A stretch of 64,000 nt of DNA from Legionella sp. MW5194. GTDB taxonomy: Bacteria > Pseudomonadota > Gammaproteobacteria > Legionellales > Legionellaceae. The translations under genes and the position numbers were made by a program. A model generated the notes under the pieces. It saw only the letters and a list, made by a program, of their open reading frames with translations. It was not told the DNA's origin and did no database searches. Below, piece by piece: positions 51,309 through 60,793 of the stretch. The stretch lies in NCBI RefSeq assembly GCF_016864235.1, contig NZ_CP045732.1, forward strand, positions 1,426,001-1,490,000, in the 5' to 3' direction. Numbering within the stretch: position 1 is the first letter of the stretch; the number at the start of each line of letters is the position of its first letter.

Positions 51309-52122
51309 CACCCTGTCAATAGCCGGTTTTGATGGCTCCGGCGGCGCCGGGATTCAGGCGGATTTAAAAACCTTCGCCGCCTTTGGCTGTTATGGCATGA
51401 CGGTACTCACGGCCCTGCCTGTACAAAATACCTGCGGGGTCAAATCCTGCTATGCCATTCCCCTTTCCTGCATTGAAGAGCAGTTGCAGGCCATTTTTGA
51501 GGACATTCGACCGCACAGCGTTAAAATCGGTATGCTTTTCTCCAGCGAAATCATTGAGTTGGTCGCCGCTTTCCTGAAAAAGCAGGCAGCGGACATCCCC
51601 ATTGTACTTGATCCGGTGATGATTGCTAAAAGCGGGGATCCGTTATTGCAGGAGGAAGCGGTCAGGGCCTTAAAGGAGCAGCTGATTCCTGTCGTAGACG
51701 TCATCACCCCCAACCTGCCTGAAGCGGCCAAATTGACTGGCATGGAAGTGAACAGCACGTCGGACATGCCTTCCGTGGCCGCCCGGATTCAACAATTGGG
51801 AGTGAAAACGGTGCTAATTAAAGGCGGTCATTTGCAACAGGGCGATTGCCTGGATTTCTTTCTTGACGAGCAAGGCACGTCGCAATGGCTGCACAGTCCT
51901 CGCATCCAATCGAAAAACACACATGGCACAGGCTGTACCTTGTCAGCCGCCATTGCGGCGGGCCTTGCCAAAGGGCATCTGCCTCATGAGGCCTGCCTGC
52001 ATGCCAAGGCCTATTTGTCGGGCGCCATTGCGGCCTCGGCAGGTCTGTCAATCGGCCAGGGGTTTGGGCCGGTTGATCATTTGTATGCTCTAAATGGAGA
52101 ATTTTTTAATGAAACTGTCTGA
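51298..52122 (+). CDS. thiD: Hydroxymethylpyrimidine/phosphomethylpyrimidine kinase
   Basis: 274 residues from ATG 51298 (GAGAGGGATT before it), overlapping thiM. Phosphorylates HMP twice to the pyrophosphate used by ThiE. Motifs: LSIAGFDGSGGAGIQADLKTF, VLDPVMIAKSGDPLL, VITPNLPEAAKLTG, LIKGGHL and NTHGTGCTLSAAIAAGLA. Length normal. Overlaps tenA by 14 bases. Confidence 0.95.
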   Translation: MRCNTLSIAGFDGSGGAGIQADLKTFAAFGCYGMTVLTALPVQNTCGVKSCYAIPLSCIEEQLQAIFEDIRPHSVKIGMLFSSEIIELVAAFLKKQAADIPIVLDPVMIAKSGDPLLQEEAVRALKEQLIPVVDVITPNLPEAAKLTGMEVNSTSDMPSVAARIQQLGVKTVLIKGGHLQQGDCLDFFLDEQGTSQWLHSPRIQSKNTHGTGCTLSAAIAAGLAKGHLPHEACLHAKAYLSGAIAASAGLSIGQGFGPVDHLYALNGEFFNETV

Positions 52123-52762
52123 AAAAGCCTGGCAAATGGCAACCCCGGTTATTCACAACATTCTTACGCATCCATTTAATCAGGCTCTGGCTAATGGAAG
52201 CCTGGCGTCATCCACCTTTGCCTATTACCTTGAGCAGGACAGTTTGTATCTTAAGGATTTTGCCCGTTGCCATGCACTGATTGCCGCGAAGAGTCCGCTG
52301 GCTTATGTCCGCCAGTTTTTAGGTTTTGCAGAATCTGTTTTTGTTGCCGAACAGGAAGTGGTGCACTGTTATTTTAAAAAGGAATTTGCTTTTAACGACA
52401 CAGGCTTAGTCACGCCGGCCACCTTAAGCTATACCAGTTACCTGCTGCAGACCTGCAGCCTTTTGCCTGTTGAAGTCGCGGTAGCGGCAGTATTGCCCTG
52501 TTTTTGGGTTTATCGTGAAACCGGGTGCTCCATCGCCCGGGATGCCTGTGGCGATAATCCCTTTTCCCGCTGGATTGAAACTTACTCCAGCGAGGAATTT
52601 AGCCAGGCTGTCGATCAGGCAATCGCGATTTTTGATGCGTTGGCCGCTCAAGCCCCGGAGACGCTCAAAACGGCCATGCTCAGGGCATTCTATACCAGCA
52701 CCTGCCTGGAATGGCATTTTTGGAATGATGCTTACCATCATCGGGTTTTTGATGCTTTTTAA
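52109..52762 (+). CDS. tenA: Aminopyrimidine aminohydrolase / thiaminase II
   Basis: 217 residues from ATG 52109 (ATGGAGAATTTTTTA before it). Recovers HMP from degraded thiamine. Helical TenA fold with YYLEQDSLYLKDFARCHAL, PCFWVYRETGCSI (the catalytic Cys is expected in this helix region), IETYSSEEF and FYTSTCLEWHFWNDAY. It completes the salvage operon. Confidence 0.92.
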   Translation: MKLSEKAWQMATPVIHNILTHPFNQALANGSLASSTFAYYLEQDSLYLKDFARCHALIAAKSPLAYVRQFLGFAESVFVAEQEVVHCYFKKEFAFNDTGLVTPATLSYTSYLLQTCSLLPVEVAVAAVLPCFWVYRETGCSIARDACGDNPFSRWIETYSSEEFSQAVDQAIAIFDALAAQAPETLKTAMLRAFYTSTCLEWHFWNDAYHHRVFDAF

Positions 52763-52891
52763 GGCGGTGTGATGCGGCGTTTCCATAAGAGATAGCGGTA
52801 ATTAAAATGAACATAATTTAGTAATTATCAAAGGAATAACTAATAAACATAATGTATAATAAATGTAATACTTTGCGTTTAGCCCAGCCTT

Positions 52892-54532
52892 ATGGAAAGC
52901 AAACAAGAGATAACCACGCCATCACAAAAAGAGTTAGTCCACGCGATAGTGATGACCAAAAACAATTTACACAAACACCATCATGATATTACAGGCATTG
53001 TGTGGCCTGCAGATGTTATGAGGGTGATTTTGGGGTTAAAAGCAGAGAAACGGAATAAAAAACAATGGCCCTTCTACTATCAGGTGATTGAATACGAGCA
53101 AGATGAACGCGGAGAGATAGTGACTGAAAAAAACGAGGATCTTCTCCGATTAGTTCAATTTCTTACGACCAACGCGCACAAACTGCCTCCCGGGCTTCGT
53201 TTTCAATTGGCTGTGTTGCTTGATGGCCACTGGACTGTTGTTGATCATGTGGTCACTCCTAAAGGCATTTCCTGCTTTAACCTTGACGCAGTGATGGATA
53301 AACGGGCCCTGCAATTTTTTCGTAATTACATTATTCTTCTGGACAAGGCGAAAGTCTTGCATGCCTCCTACATGTATTATGTGAGTGTGCCTCAGTCACC
53401 CTTTGAGCGCACCCCAAAAGAAAAAGTGGAAAACATGATCCAGAAGGATTTGGTCAGTTGCGGTATTTTTATGGCGGATCACTTGTCGTTTTTATCCAGA
53501 ACCAACGTATTTCATCATTTAAAAGCCATAGCAGGTGAACCGGCGTTTAAAACCCTGGGTCGAAACGACATCAGTCCACCGTTAGCGCCTATTTTCCGCT
53601 TGACCCAAAACAGGCATTTGCTCAAAAAATTGTCAGGGCAACAAATCGGAGCGCCAATCAGTAAAAAAGACCACCCTAAAACCTTAAAAGACGTTAAACA
53701 GCAGTTGCTAACCGAAGGCATCAAGCACAACGTCATTGCCAAGGGAGACAAGCTGCTCGATCAGGCTATTGTTGACTTAAAGAGCAGGGACCCGTCGGAT
53801 ATCACCGTGCTATTTGCCCGTGATTTAGTCGCCCAGCTGGCTGCTTATGTAAGCCATTATTCCCCAACCGTTAATCAGCTTGCAGGCCTCATCTACACCA
53901 GGATAGCGGATTGTAAAGGGATAGACGACAAGAGCGTGATGCAAATCATGGCAGCTATTCATCAGATTATTCTGGATGAGGACAGTGACATGAGCAGGCT
54001 TAAAGCGATCACCGGCTTGCTGCTTGCCCATTTGCCAAAAAACGATGTCAATTCGTCTCGTCTGATTGCCGCATCCATCTGCTTAACCGCCTTTCATATT
54101 CAGGATAATAATACCTTATGGGAATTTTATACCGCGATGATTGAACACCCAGGCAATACAGGACTCAACCAACATACCAATTCGTTTTTTAATAAGCCTA
54201 CGAAGTTAACCCCTGCGTTGTCGACCTACATTGAAAAAGCAGTGAAAGTGCAATTGCTGATTAACGCGGTTAACGCCCTGCACCAGGGCTATGATTCGCC
54301 GCTCGATGCACTGACGGATAAGATGCAGCAGTTCATCAAAAAATCCCGGACGTTTGAGGTAAAGACCACCAAAAGTGAAAGCCTGTTGCAACAAATTATT
54401 CTGGCTGGCAGCGACAAATCAAAGCTACAGGCTATTGCGCTTGAGTTAGAAACAAATAAATCAGCGATTCTTTTGGAATTTGGTTTGGAAAGTGAGTCAT
54501 TGTCATCTGAACAGTCCCTGACTCATCAGTAG
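52892..54532 (+). CDS. Clan-CE-like (ULP/YopJ-type) cysteine peptidase or acetyltransferase candidate
   Basis: 546 residues; weak ribosome binding site. No signal peptide or membrane segment. Residues 101-200 show the clan-CE layout: LLDGHWTVVDHV with His113-Trp114, FNLDAV with Asp132, and IQKDLVSCGIFMADHLSF with Gln184 six residues before Cys190, the same spacing as in ULP1 (Q-x5-C-G) and similar to YopJ. The remaining 340 residues are helical and unrecognised. Clan-CE enzymes from intracellular pathogens cleave ubiquitin/SUMO-like proteins or acetylate host kinases. An effector role is inference, and the fold call rests on motif spacing only. Confidence 0.65.
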   Translation: MESKQEITTPSQKELVHAIVMTKNNLHKHHHDITGIVWPADVMRVILGLKAEKRNKKQWPFYYQVIEYEQDERGEIVTEKNEDLLRLVQFLTTNAHKLPPGLRFQLAVLLDGHWTVVDHVVTPKGISCFNLDAVMDKRALQFFRNYIILLDKAKVLHASYMYYVSVPQSPFERTPKEKVENMIQKDLVSCGIFMADHLSFLSRTNVFHHLKAIAGEPAFKTLGRNDISPPLAPIFRLTQNRHLLKKLSGQQIGAPISKKDHPKTLKDVKQQLLTEGIKHNVIAKGDKLLDQAIVDLKSRDPSDITVLFARDLVAQLAAYVSHYSPTVNQLAGLIYTRIADCKGIDDKSVMQIMAAIHQIILDEDSDMSRLKAITGLLLAHLPKNDVNSSRLIAASICLTAFHIQDNNTLWEFYTAMIEHPGNTGLNQHTNSFFNKPTKLTPALSTYIEKAVKVQLLINAVNALHQGYDSPLDALTDKMQQFIKKSRTFEVKTTKSESLLQQIILAGSDKSKLQAIALELETNKSAILLEFGLESESLSSEQSLTHQ

Positions 54533-54591
54533 TTGTCAATGCCCGATAAATGTGTCAAAACAGAAGTATCTCAAGCAGGGTATATCATGGA

Positions 54592-55245
54592 ATGTTCACG
54601 CTTTTAAGAAAACTCAGGTTTTTATTTCTCTTTTTTGTTTTACTGCTCTTTTGCCTGACCAAAGCCGTGGAGGCACAGGTGAATTTGTGGCGTCTGACCG
54701 ATTTTGTTCTGGTCATTCTCATTGTTACCAGCCTTGTGGTAATAGGCGAACAGGAGCATCGTTTATTGTTCTGGCTTACGGTGCTCGGCATATTGCAGGT
54801 GGCAAGCCAGATGATCATTAATGTCTGGGGGTCGCAATTGCCCATTGAGGCATTCAAATCTTTTCTCGCCATGGTTTTTTTCGTGTTGATGACCGTCGCC
54901 TGCTTACGTCTGACCCTTAAGGACGAGTCCATTAACATCACAACCCTGTTTGGATCGCTGTCGTCCTATGTCTTTATCGGTTTAGCCTTCGCCTATCTCT
55001 ATCTTATGATTTATGTGCTCGATAATCAGTCCCTTTCCGGTTTACGGCCCCATGAGGAGGTGCGGGCAATTTACTATTCGTTTAGTACCCTGACTACCGT
55101 TGGGTTTGGGGATATTTTAGCCACCAAGCCTGTGATGCAGACCTTGACCTGGATGGAAGCTTTTTGTGGTCAGGCTTACATGGCTATTTTCATTTCACAA
55201 CTGGTTGGGCGTTTTGTTGCAGAAAAAATGACCGAAAAGTCTTGA
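54592..55245 (+). CDS. Two-TM potassium channel-like protein
   Basis: 217 residues from the Met at 54592 (MFTLLRKLRFLF); the frame extends to 54550. Several hydrophobic helices (about 8-25, 35-50, 60-78, 85-103), then a pore module: SLSSYVFIGLAFAYLYLMIYVL, STLTTVGFGDILATKP with the TVGFGD selectivity filter, and MEAFCGQAYMAIFISQLVGRFVA as the inner helix. Matches Ion_trans_2. Probably K+ selective, tetrameric, inner membrane. No cytoplasmic sensor domain. A stem-loop follows. Confidence 0.88.
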   Translation: MFTLLRKLRFLFLFFVLLLFCLTKAVEAQVNLWRLTDFVLVILIVTSLVVIGEQEHRLLFWLTVLGILQVASQMIINVWGSQLPIEAFKSFLAMVFFVLMTVACLRLTLKDESINITTLFGSLSSYVFIGLAFAYLYLMIYVLDNQSLSGLRPHEEVRAIYYSFSTLTTVGFGDILATKPVMQTLTWMEAFCGQAYMAIFISQLVGRFVAEKMTEKS

Positions 55246-55257
55246 GTCAGCGGGATT

Positions 55258-55278
55258 GGGCTGCACGGTGTGCAGCCC
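55258..55278. terminator. Stem-loop after channel gene
   Basis: Nine-bp perfect stem GGGCTGCAC/GTGCAGCCC with a GGT loop, between convergent genes. No U tract. Confidence 0.55.
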
Positions 55279-55295
55279 ATGAAGTCAATCCGACA

Positions 55296-55694
55296 TTAGT
55301 TCATTTTAGCCTGGACTGTGGCGTCCTGCGCGTGATTTTCTTCATTGTCGTTTGGCAAGGGGGCCGTAACAATGTTTAAAAGATGGACTCCGAGATCGGC
55401 TAAGCTCACAGGAATCGGCAGTACCTTGTTGCCAGTAACCAGTGAGCCAATTAGATTGGACTCCTGGCCGGCATTGAATAATAAAGCGGCCCCTTTTTCC
55501 AGGTCAGTGGCATTCTCGCGCATACTTAACAGGGTAAACCCATGGGTACAAAGATCAAAGAAAAACAGCGCAGTGTGTTCATGTGGATTAGTGTAGAGCT
55601 GGTACAATGAGGCAAGTAAAGCGGCTGAATTTAAGCCCGTTTTAACCTTACCAACGTTCACATAGTCTTTAAACATTCCCAATTTAGATAACAT
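55296..55694 (-). CDS. Hypothetical protein, two weakly hydrophobic helices
   Basis: 132 residues with TTGAAGAATTACC before the ATG. Segments LNSAALLASLYQLY, HTALFFFDLCTHGFTLLSM and VSLADLGVHLLNIV are amphipathic. No known family. C terminus is acidic and polar (PNDNEENHAQDATVQAKMN). Confidence 0.65.
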   Translation of the reverse strand: MLSKLGMFKDYVNVGKVKTGLNSAALLASLYQLYTNPHEHTALFFFDLCTHGFTLLSMRENATDLEKGAALLFNAGQESNLIGSLVTGNKVLPIPVSLADLGVHLLNIVTAPLPNDNEENHAQDATVQAKMN

Positions 55695-55815
55695 GGTAAT
55701 TCTTCAAAACAATTAAGGAAGGGGCAATTAAACCTTTTTTACGGAAAAAAGCAAGCTCCATTTTGACGGAATGAGGCATAAAAGCCTTTATCCGGCCTCA
55801 GCAGTCTTAAATTTA

Positions 55816-55826
55816 GGCTATAATTC
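55816..55826 (+). promoter_or_regulatory. Promoter -10 of the nosP-like operon
   Basis: GGCTATAATTC with a consensus TATAAT (55819-55824), about 46 bases before the FIST-protein start. Confidence 0.5.
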
Positions 55827-55869
55827 TTTAAATACTTATGGAAACAGCAACATAGCCTAAGGAGTCTGC

Positions 55870-57024
55870 ATGGAAGTCAAGGCGTTTCAGTATGTTGAAG
55901 ACAAAGGATGGAGTGTCGATCACTTCCCGGAACTGGATTCTGAGCAGTCCCTTATCATTGTATTCGCCGCCCCGGATTTTTACAACAACCCAGCCCCCAT
56001 TAAGGAATTGGCGTCGTTTTATAAGAAAGCCAAAATGATTGGGTGTTCCACCGCGGGTGAAATTTTCGGACCCAGTATTTTTGACAAAAGCCTCTCGGTG
56101 GTCATTATTCAATTTGATAAAACCCCAATTCAGATTGCCAAGGCAGAAGTCAAAAATAACCAGGACTCCTTTGCTGCAGGCAAACACATTGCCGAACAAC
56201 TGATGCGCGATGATTTGCAAAGTATTTTTGTCCTGTCCGACGGCTTAAAGGTTAATGGTTCGGATTTGGTCAAAGGGTTGAATTCGCAAGGGAAGGGGAT
56301 GCTCATCTCGGGAGGCCTGGCAGGCGACAGCAGCGCTTTTAAAAACACCTGGACTATTTTTAACGGCGAAATCATCACCGATCATATTGTGGCAGTCGGT
56401 TTTTATGGCGAACACATTACCATAGCCCATGCGTCCAAAGGCGGTTGGGATATTTTTGGGCCCGCGCGTCATATCACGCGATCTGAGCAAAATATCCTTT
56501 ATGAACTGGATAACCAGCCAGCCTTGTCCCTGTATAAGGAATACCTGGGTGAACGTGCGGCCGAACTGCCGGCCTCGGGTTTATTGTTCCCTTTGGCCAT
56601 CTGGGACCACGCTGAAAAAGATGCGACCCCGGTGGTGCGCACCATCCTTGGGATCGATGAGAAGGAAAATGCCCTGATTTTTGCGGGCGACATGCCGGTT
56701 GGGTATTACGCGCAATTGATGCGTGCCAATTTTGACCGGCTGATTAACAGCGCCAGTGAAGCGGGTGAAATAGTCAAGAACAGTGTTTTTGTCCAGCAAC
56801 CCTCAGACAAAGATCATGTGGTCACCATCAGTATCAGTTGTGTTGGCCGACGGCTATTGCTTGGAGAGCGTACCGAAGAAGAAACGGAATCGACCTTTGA
56901 AGCCTTTCCTAATGGCACAACCCAGGTCGGGTTTTATTCGTATGGAGAATTATCGCCACTGGCTTCCGGCGAGTGTCGATTGCATAACCAGACCATGACG
57001 CTGACCACGTTTATGGAGAAATAA
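55870..57024 (+). CDS. FIST-domain protein (NosP-like NO sensor)
   Basis: 384 residues; AAGGAGTCTGC before the ATG. FIST_N and FIST_C domains fill the protein: LIIVFAAPDFYNNPAPIKEL, IGCSTAGEIFG, VLSDGLKVNGSDLVKGL, ISGGLAGDSSAFKNTWTIF, VAVGFYGEHI and the C-terminal ASGLLFPLAIWD...GECRLHNQTMTL. In L. pneumophila the homologous gene, located with a histidine kinase and a GGDEF-EAL protein, encodes the haem-containing NO sensor NosP. The same three-gene order here supports the same role. The haem ligand is not identified from sequence. Confidence 0.85.
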   Translation: MEVKAFQYVEDKGWSVDHFPELDSEQSLIIVFAAPDFYNNPAPIKELASFYKKAKMIGCSTAGEIFGPSIFDKSLSVVIIQFDKTPIQIAKAEVKNNQDSFAAGKHIAEQLMRDDLQSIFVLSDGLKVNGSDLVKGLNSQGKGMLISGGLAGDSSAFKNTWTIFNGEIITDHIVAVGFYGEHITIAHASKGGWDIFGPARHITRSEQNILYELDNQPALSLYKEYLGERAAELPASGLLFPLAIWDHAEKDATPVVRTILGIDEKENALIFAGDMPVGYYAQLMRANFDRLINSASEAGEIVKNSVFVQQPSDKDHVVTISISCVGRRLLLGERTEEETESTFEAFPNGTTQVGFYSYGELSPLASGECRLHNQTMTLTTFMEK

Positions 57025-57043
57025 AGCCTTGGATGGGGAAGAA

Positions 57044-58459
57044 ATGGAACTGCACAAGTTACTCACTCGCCAATTGAACCGCACCGAGTGCAAGGTTGAT
57101 ACGCCGCCCAGGGACATCCACCATTGGGAGGAATTTCTTTCCCGCATAAATAAAACATACCAGGAAACCGACATGGAGCGTTACATGCTGGAACGCTCCA
57201 TGGACCTCTCTTCGCGCGAGATGATGATGTTGAATCAACGCCTGGAGAACGCGCAGAAAATAGCCAAATTGTGCTACTGGCATTATGACTATGAAACGCA
57301 GCATGTGACCTGGTCTAAAGAAATTTACAATCTGTCGGCCTTGCCGGTTGGCCATAACAGCCGTGATGATTTTATGGCGATCGTCCATCCCGATGATCGC
57401 GACAAACTGCTTGAACTTGTTGAGCGCGCCATCCATCAGCGCATCAACTACGAGTATGACATGCGGGTTCTCAACAGTGAAGGGCAATACGGCTGGTTTC
57501 GCACGGTAGCCCATTGCCTTGATGATCCCATGAAACTGGCAGGGGTGCTGATTGATGTTACCGGCAGTAAAAAAGCCGAGGCGAAGATTAAGGAATTAAA
57601 CCAGAAATTATTAGTCAGCGCGCGCCGTGCCGGTATGTCAGAGATTGCAACGTTTATTCTGCATAACATTGGCAATGTGTTAAACAGCCTCAACATTTCC
57701 CTGGGCAGCTTAAAAGAGAGCATGGAACAGCCCTATTGTGAAAAACTGAAAAAAATAACCGCATTGATCGAGGAAAATCGCCATCACCTCGGGGAATTTT
57801 TAACCGAAGACGAAAAGGGCCGATTAATTCCCGATTACTTGGTTGCACTCAGTGACATGATTAGGAAACAAAATGAGAGTAATCAGGAGGAACTCGTAAG
57901 CATTGAAAATAACCTGCAGCACATCAAGGACATTGTTGCCATGCAACAGACCTTTGGCGGGGTGTCTGGCGTGGATGAACGGGTACTCCTGTCTGAACAA
58001 TTGGAAACCACCCTGCAGATGTTGGTGCATCCTCACAAAGACAAGGCGCTGACTATCCATAAACAGTTCATTCCCGGTGCCTATGTGGTGACAGATCGCT
58101 CAAAATTACTGCAGATTTTAATTAATCTGGTTCAGAATGCCAAGGAGTCGGTTTACAGCAATACAGACGAGCAGGAAAAAAGAGTCGAATTAATCATTGA
58201 AAAGGATGAGACTAATTACGTCATCCGGGTCATTGATAACGGTGATGGTATTTTACCGGAAAACCTCAATCGTATTTTTTCCTTTGGGTTCACCACCAAG
58301 AAGGATGGGCATGGGTTTGGTCTGCACAGCAGCGCCATTGCTGCCCAAAACATTGGAGGCTCTCTGGCTGCCCGCAGTGACGGTCCTGGCAAGGGGGCGG
58401 AGTTTATTTTGACACTGCCGATTAAGCGGGCACAGGATGGAGCGATATTCAATGAATAA
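57044..58459 (+). CDS. NahK-like sensor histidine kinase
   Basis: 471 residues from the ATG at 57044 (GGGGAAGAA before it; a TTG at 57029 is upstream in frame). A helical N terminus, then a PAS domain (YWHYDYETQHVTWSKEIYNL to LIDVTGSKKAEAKI), phospho-acceptor FILHNIGNVLNSLNISLG, and HATPase with NLVQNAKESVYSN, VIDNGDGIL and GHGFGLHSSAIAA. The His-Asn-Ile-Gly-Asn phospho-site type is that of NahK, the NosP-associated kinase. Soluble. Expected to be inhibited by NO-bound NosP. Overlaps the next gene's start. Confidence 0.85.
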   Translation: MELHKLLTRQLNRTECKVDTPPRDIHHWEEFLSRINKTYQETDMERYMLERSMDLSSREMMMLNQRLENAQKIAKLCYWHYDYETQHVTWSKEIYNLSALPVGHNSRDDFMAIVHPDDRDKLLELVERAIHQRINYEYDMRVLNSEGQYGWFRTVAHCLDDPMKLAGVLIDVTGSKKAEAKIKELNQKLLVSARRAGMSEIATFILHNIGNVLNSLNISLGSLKESMEQPYCEKLKKITALIEENRHHLGEFLTEDEKGRLIPDYLVALSDMIRKQNESNQEELVSIENNLQHIKDIVAMQQTFGGVSGVDERVLLSEQLETTLQMLVHPHKDKALTIHKQFIPGAYVVTDRSKLLQILINLVQNAKESVYSNTDEQEKRVELIIEKDETNYVIRVIDNGDGILPENLNRIFSFGFTTKKDGHGFGLHSSAIAAQNIGGSLAARSDGPGKGAEFILTLPIKRAQDGAIFNE

Positions 58460-60734
58460 CATCGCCTTACGCCTAATGATCATTGACGATAATCCCGCCA
58501 TCCATCAGGATTTTATCAAGGTATTAACGGGTAACACCCGTACACGATCGTTTACTGAACTCGATCAGGAACTTTTTGGCGGCAATGAGGATAATCAACA
58601 GAACAAAGAAGCCTTGCTGCCTCAATTTATTATCGACACCTCCGAACAGGGGCAGGAGGGTGTTGAAAAAATTAAAAAGGCCCTGGCTGAAGGCAAACAA
58701 TATGCACTGGCTTTCGTGGACATCCGTATGCCCCCCGGTTGGGATGGTCTCGAAACAATAAAACAAATCTGGAAAGTGGATAAAGACATCCAGGTGGTGA
58801 TTTGCACAGCGTATTCCGATTATACCTGGGATGAGACAGTTCAGAAGCTTGGTATCAGCGATAATCTTCTGGTGCTTAAAAAACCATTTGATAAAGTGGC
58901 TGTTCGTCAATTAGCCTGTGCCTTGACGCGTAAATGGCTTCTGGCGAAAGAATCCAGAGTGCATACGGAGCAATTGCACCAATTGGTTTGCGAACGTACC
59001 CAATCCCTGCAGCACTCGCTTTCCCTGTTAAGAGCCACCATTGAATCCTCCACTGATGGCATTATGGTGGTCGACCTGAACGGTAAAATCATTGATTACA
59101 ACAGTCAGTTCCTCAAGATATGGAATATACCGAAAAACCTAATTGAATTAAAAGAAGAAAACCAGATCATCGATCACATTGCCAGGATACTTTACACCCC
59201 CAATGAATACCTGAGTCTGCATAAGCAGCTGGTTGAGCACAGGGAAGGGACGGGTCTTAAAATTATCAAAGTGAAGGAAAACCGGATTATTGAGTGCTAT
59301 TCGCAGCCCCACTGTGTTAATACTGAAACCGTGGGACGGGTCTGGAGTTTCCGCGACATCACCGACAGGGCTTTGCTGGAGCAGAAGCTGGAATACCAGG
59401 CAATGCATGATTCATTGACGGGTCTGCCTAATCGTATTCTGCTGGATGACCGTATTCGACAGGCCATCGCCAATGGCGGGCGTTACAATAAATTTTTTGC
59501 CGTCCTTTTTCTTGATCTCGATCGTTTCAAACTGGTTAATGACAGCCTGGGCCATGAGTTTGGTGATAAACTGTTAAAGTCCATTGCCAAACGCCTGTCG
59601 TCGCTTATTCGCTCTGAAGACACGTTAGCGCGGCTAGGGGGCGATGAGTTTGTTTTGGTGATACCGGGTTTAAAAAACCCGGAAGACAGTGCTTCCATTG
59701 CCCAGAAAATCCTGACGTCCTTTAATCGGTCATTTCATATCGCCAGTCGTGAAATCAATATCGTTGCCAGTATGGGAATCAGCGTATACCCCACAAATGG
59801 CAAAACAGCAACCACGCTGTTAAAAAATGCAGACATTGCCATGTATGAAGCCAAGGAAAAAGGCGGTTCACAATTTAAGTTTTACACCAGCAAATTAAAT
59901 CAGCAATTATGCAGGCAGGTGCAATTGGAAACGGATCTTCGCAATGCGTTGCTGAGGAAAGAATTTTTCCTGCTTTACCAGCCGCAGTTTAACCTGAAAG
60001 ACCGAAAGTTGCAGGCGGTTGAAGCCCTGCTGCGTTGGCAGCACCCAAAGCGTGGATTGGTGTTGCCTATAGATTTTATCCCTTTTGCGGAGGAATCCGG
60101 GTTAATTGTACCCATAGGCGAATGGGTTATCGAGGAAGTCTGTCGTCAGATTAATGCCTGGAAGGAGAGTGGGTTACCGAGTATCCGGGTGGCTGTTAAT
60201 GTAGGAACCCAACAATTAAGGCAAAGCAATTTTGCATCAACAGTAAACAGACTGCTTAAGCAATACCGAATTGACCCGCAGTACATCGAAATCGAAATCA
60301 CTGAAAACGTGATCATTGCCCACACGGAAATTCACCGCATGATTCAGCAGCTTAAAAAGCTGGGTGTTAAAATCGTTCTGGATGATTTTGGTACGGGCAA
60401 TTCCAGCCTGAATTACTTGAAACGAATTCCATTCGATCGCTTGAAAATCGACCAATCGTTTGTCCAGAACATCAATAAATCGCGCAGCGATGAGGTCATT
60501 ATTGAGGCCATCATTGCCATGGCGCGCAGTTTAAACTTTAAAGTGCTGGCAGAGGGAGTGGAAACACAACATCAAATGGAATTTTTAGCCGGCCAACATT
60601 GCGATGAGGTACAGGGGTATCTGTTGAGCCGCCCTGTGTCTGCTGAGACTGTCAACCAGATTTTAAGCGATGAAATAACACAGAATAAAAAGATCAAAAA
60701 GAAAAAAAGGGTCAAACGGTTGGATGAGAAATAA
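58452..60734 (+). CDS. REC-PAS-GGDEF-EAL protein (NarR-like)
   Basis: 760 residues from ATG 58452 (GGAGCGATATTCA before it; an ATG at 58437 is upstream in frame). Receiver with an insertion: LMIIDDNPAIHQDF, phospho-Asp in AFVDIRMPPGWDGLET, TAYSDYTWDE and VLKKPFDK. Then PAS (about 200-315), GGDEF with an intact RLGGDEFVLV, and EAL with VEALLRWQHPKRG, NVGTQQL, EITENV, LDDFGTGNSSLNYL, KIDQSF and EGVE. Both catalytic domains look functional. As the third gene of the nosP-type operon it is the likely c-di-GMP output. The last 15 residues are Lys-rich. Confidence 0.9.
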   Translation: MNNIALRLMIIDDNPAIHQDFIKVLTGNTRTRSFTELDQELFGGNEDNQQNKEALLPQFIIDTSEQGQEGVEKIKKALAEGKQYALAFVDIRMPPGWDGLETIKQIWKVDKDIQVVICTAYSDYTWDETVQKLGISDNLLVLKKPFDKVAVRQLACALTRKWLLAKESRVHTEQLHQLVCERTQSLQHSLSLLRATIESSTDGIMVVDLNGKIIDYNSQFLKIWNIPKNLIELKEENQIIDHIARILYTPNEYLSLHKQLVEHREGTGLKIIKVKENRIIECYSQPHCVNTETVGRVWSFRDITDRALLEQKLEYQAMHDSLTGLPNRILLDDRIRQAIANGGRYNKFFAVLFLDLDRFKLVNDSLGHEFGDKLLKSIAKRLSSLIRSEDTLARLGGDEFVLVIPGLKNPEDSASIAQKILTSFNRSFHIASREINIVASMGISVYPTNGKTATTLLKNADIAMYEAKEKGGSQFKFYTSKLNQQLCRQVQLETDLRNALLRKEFFLLYQPQFNLKDRKLQAVEALLRWQHPKRGLVLPIDFIPFAEESGLIVPIGEWVIEEVCRQINAWKESGLPSIRVAVNVGTQQLRQSNFASTVNRLLKQYRIDPQYIEIEITENVIIAHTEIHRMIQQLKKLGVKIVLDDFGTGNSSLNYLKRIPFDRLKIDQSFVQNINKSRSDEVIIEAIIAMARSLNFKVLAEGVETQHQMEFLAGQHCDEVQGYLLSRPVSAETVNQILSDEITQNKKIKKKKRVKRLDEK

Positions 60735-60793
60735 TGGCTTGCAATTGGAGTCTAAACTTTGTAGGGTGTTTCTTTTTGTTTTAAGAGCACGTC

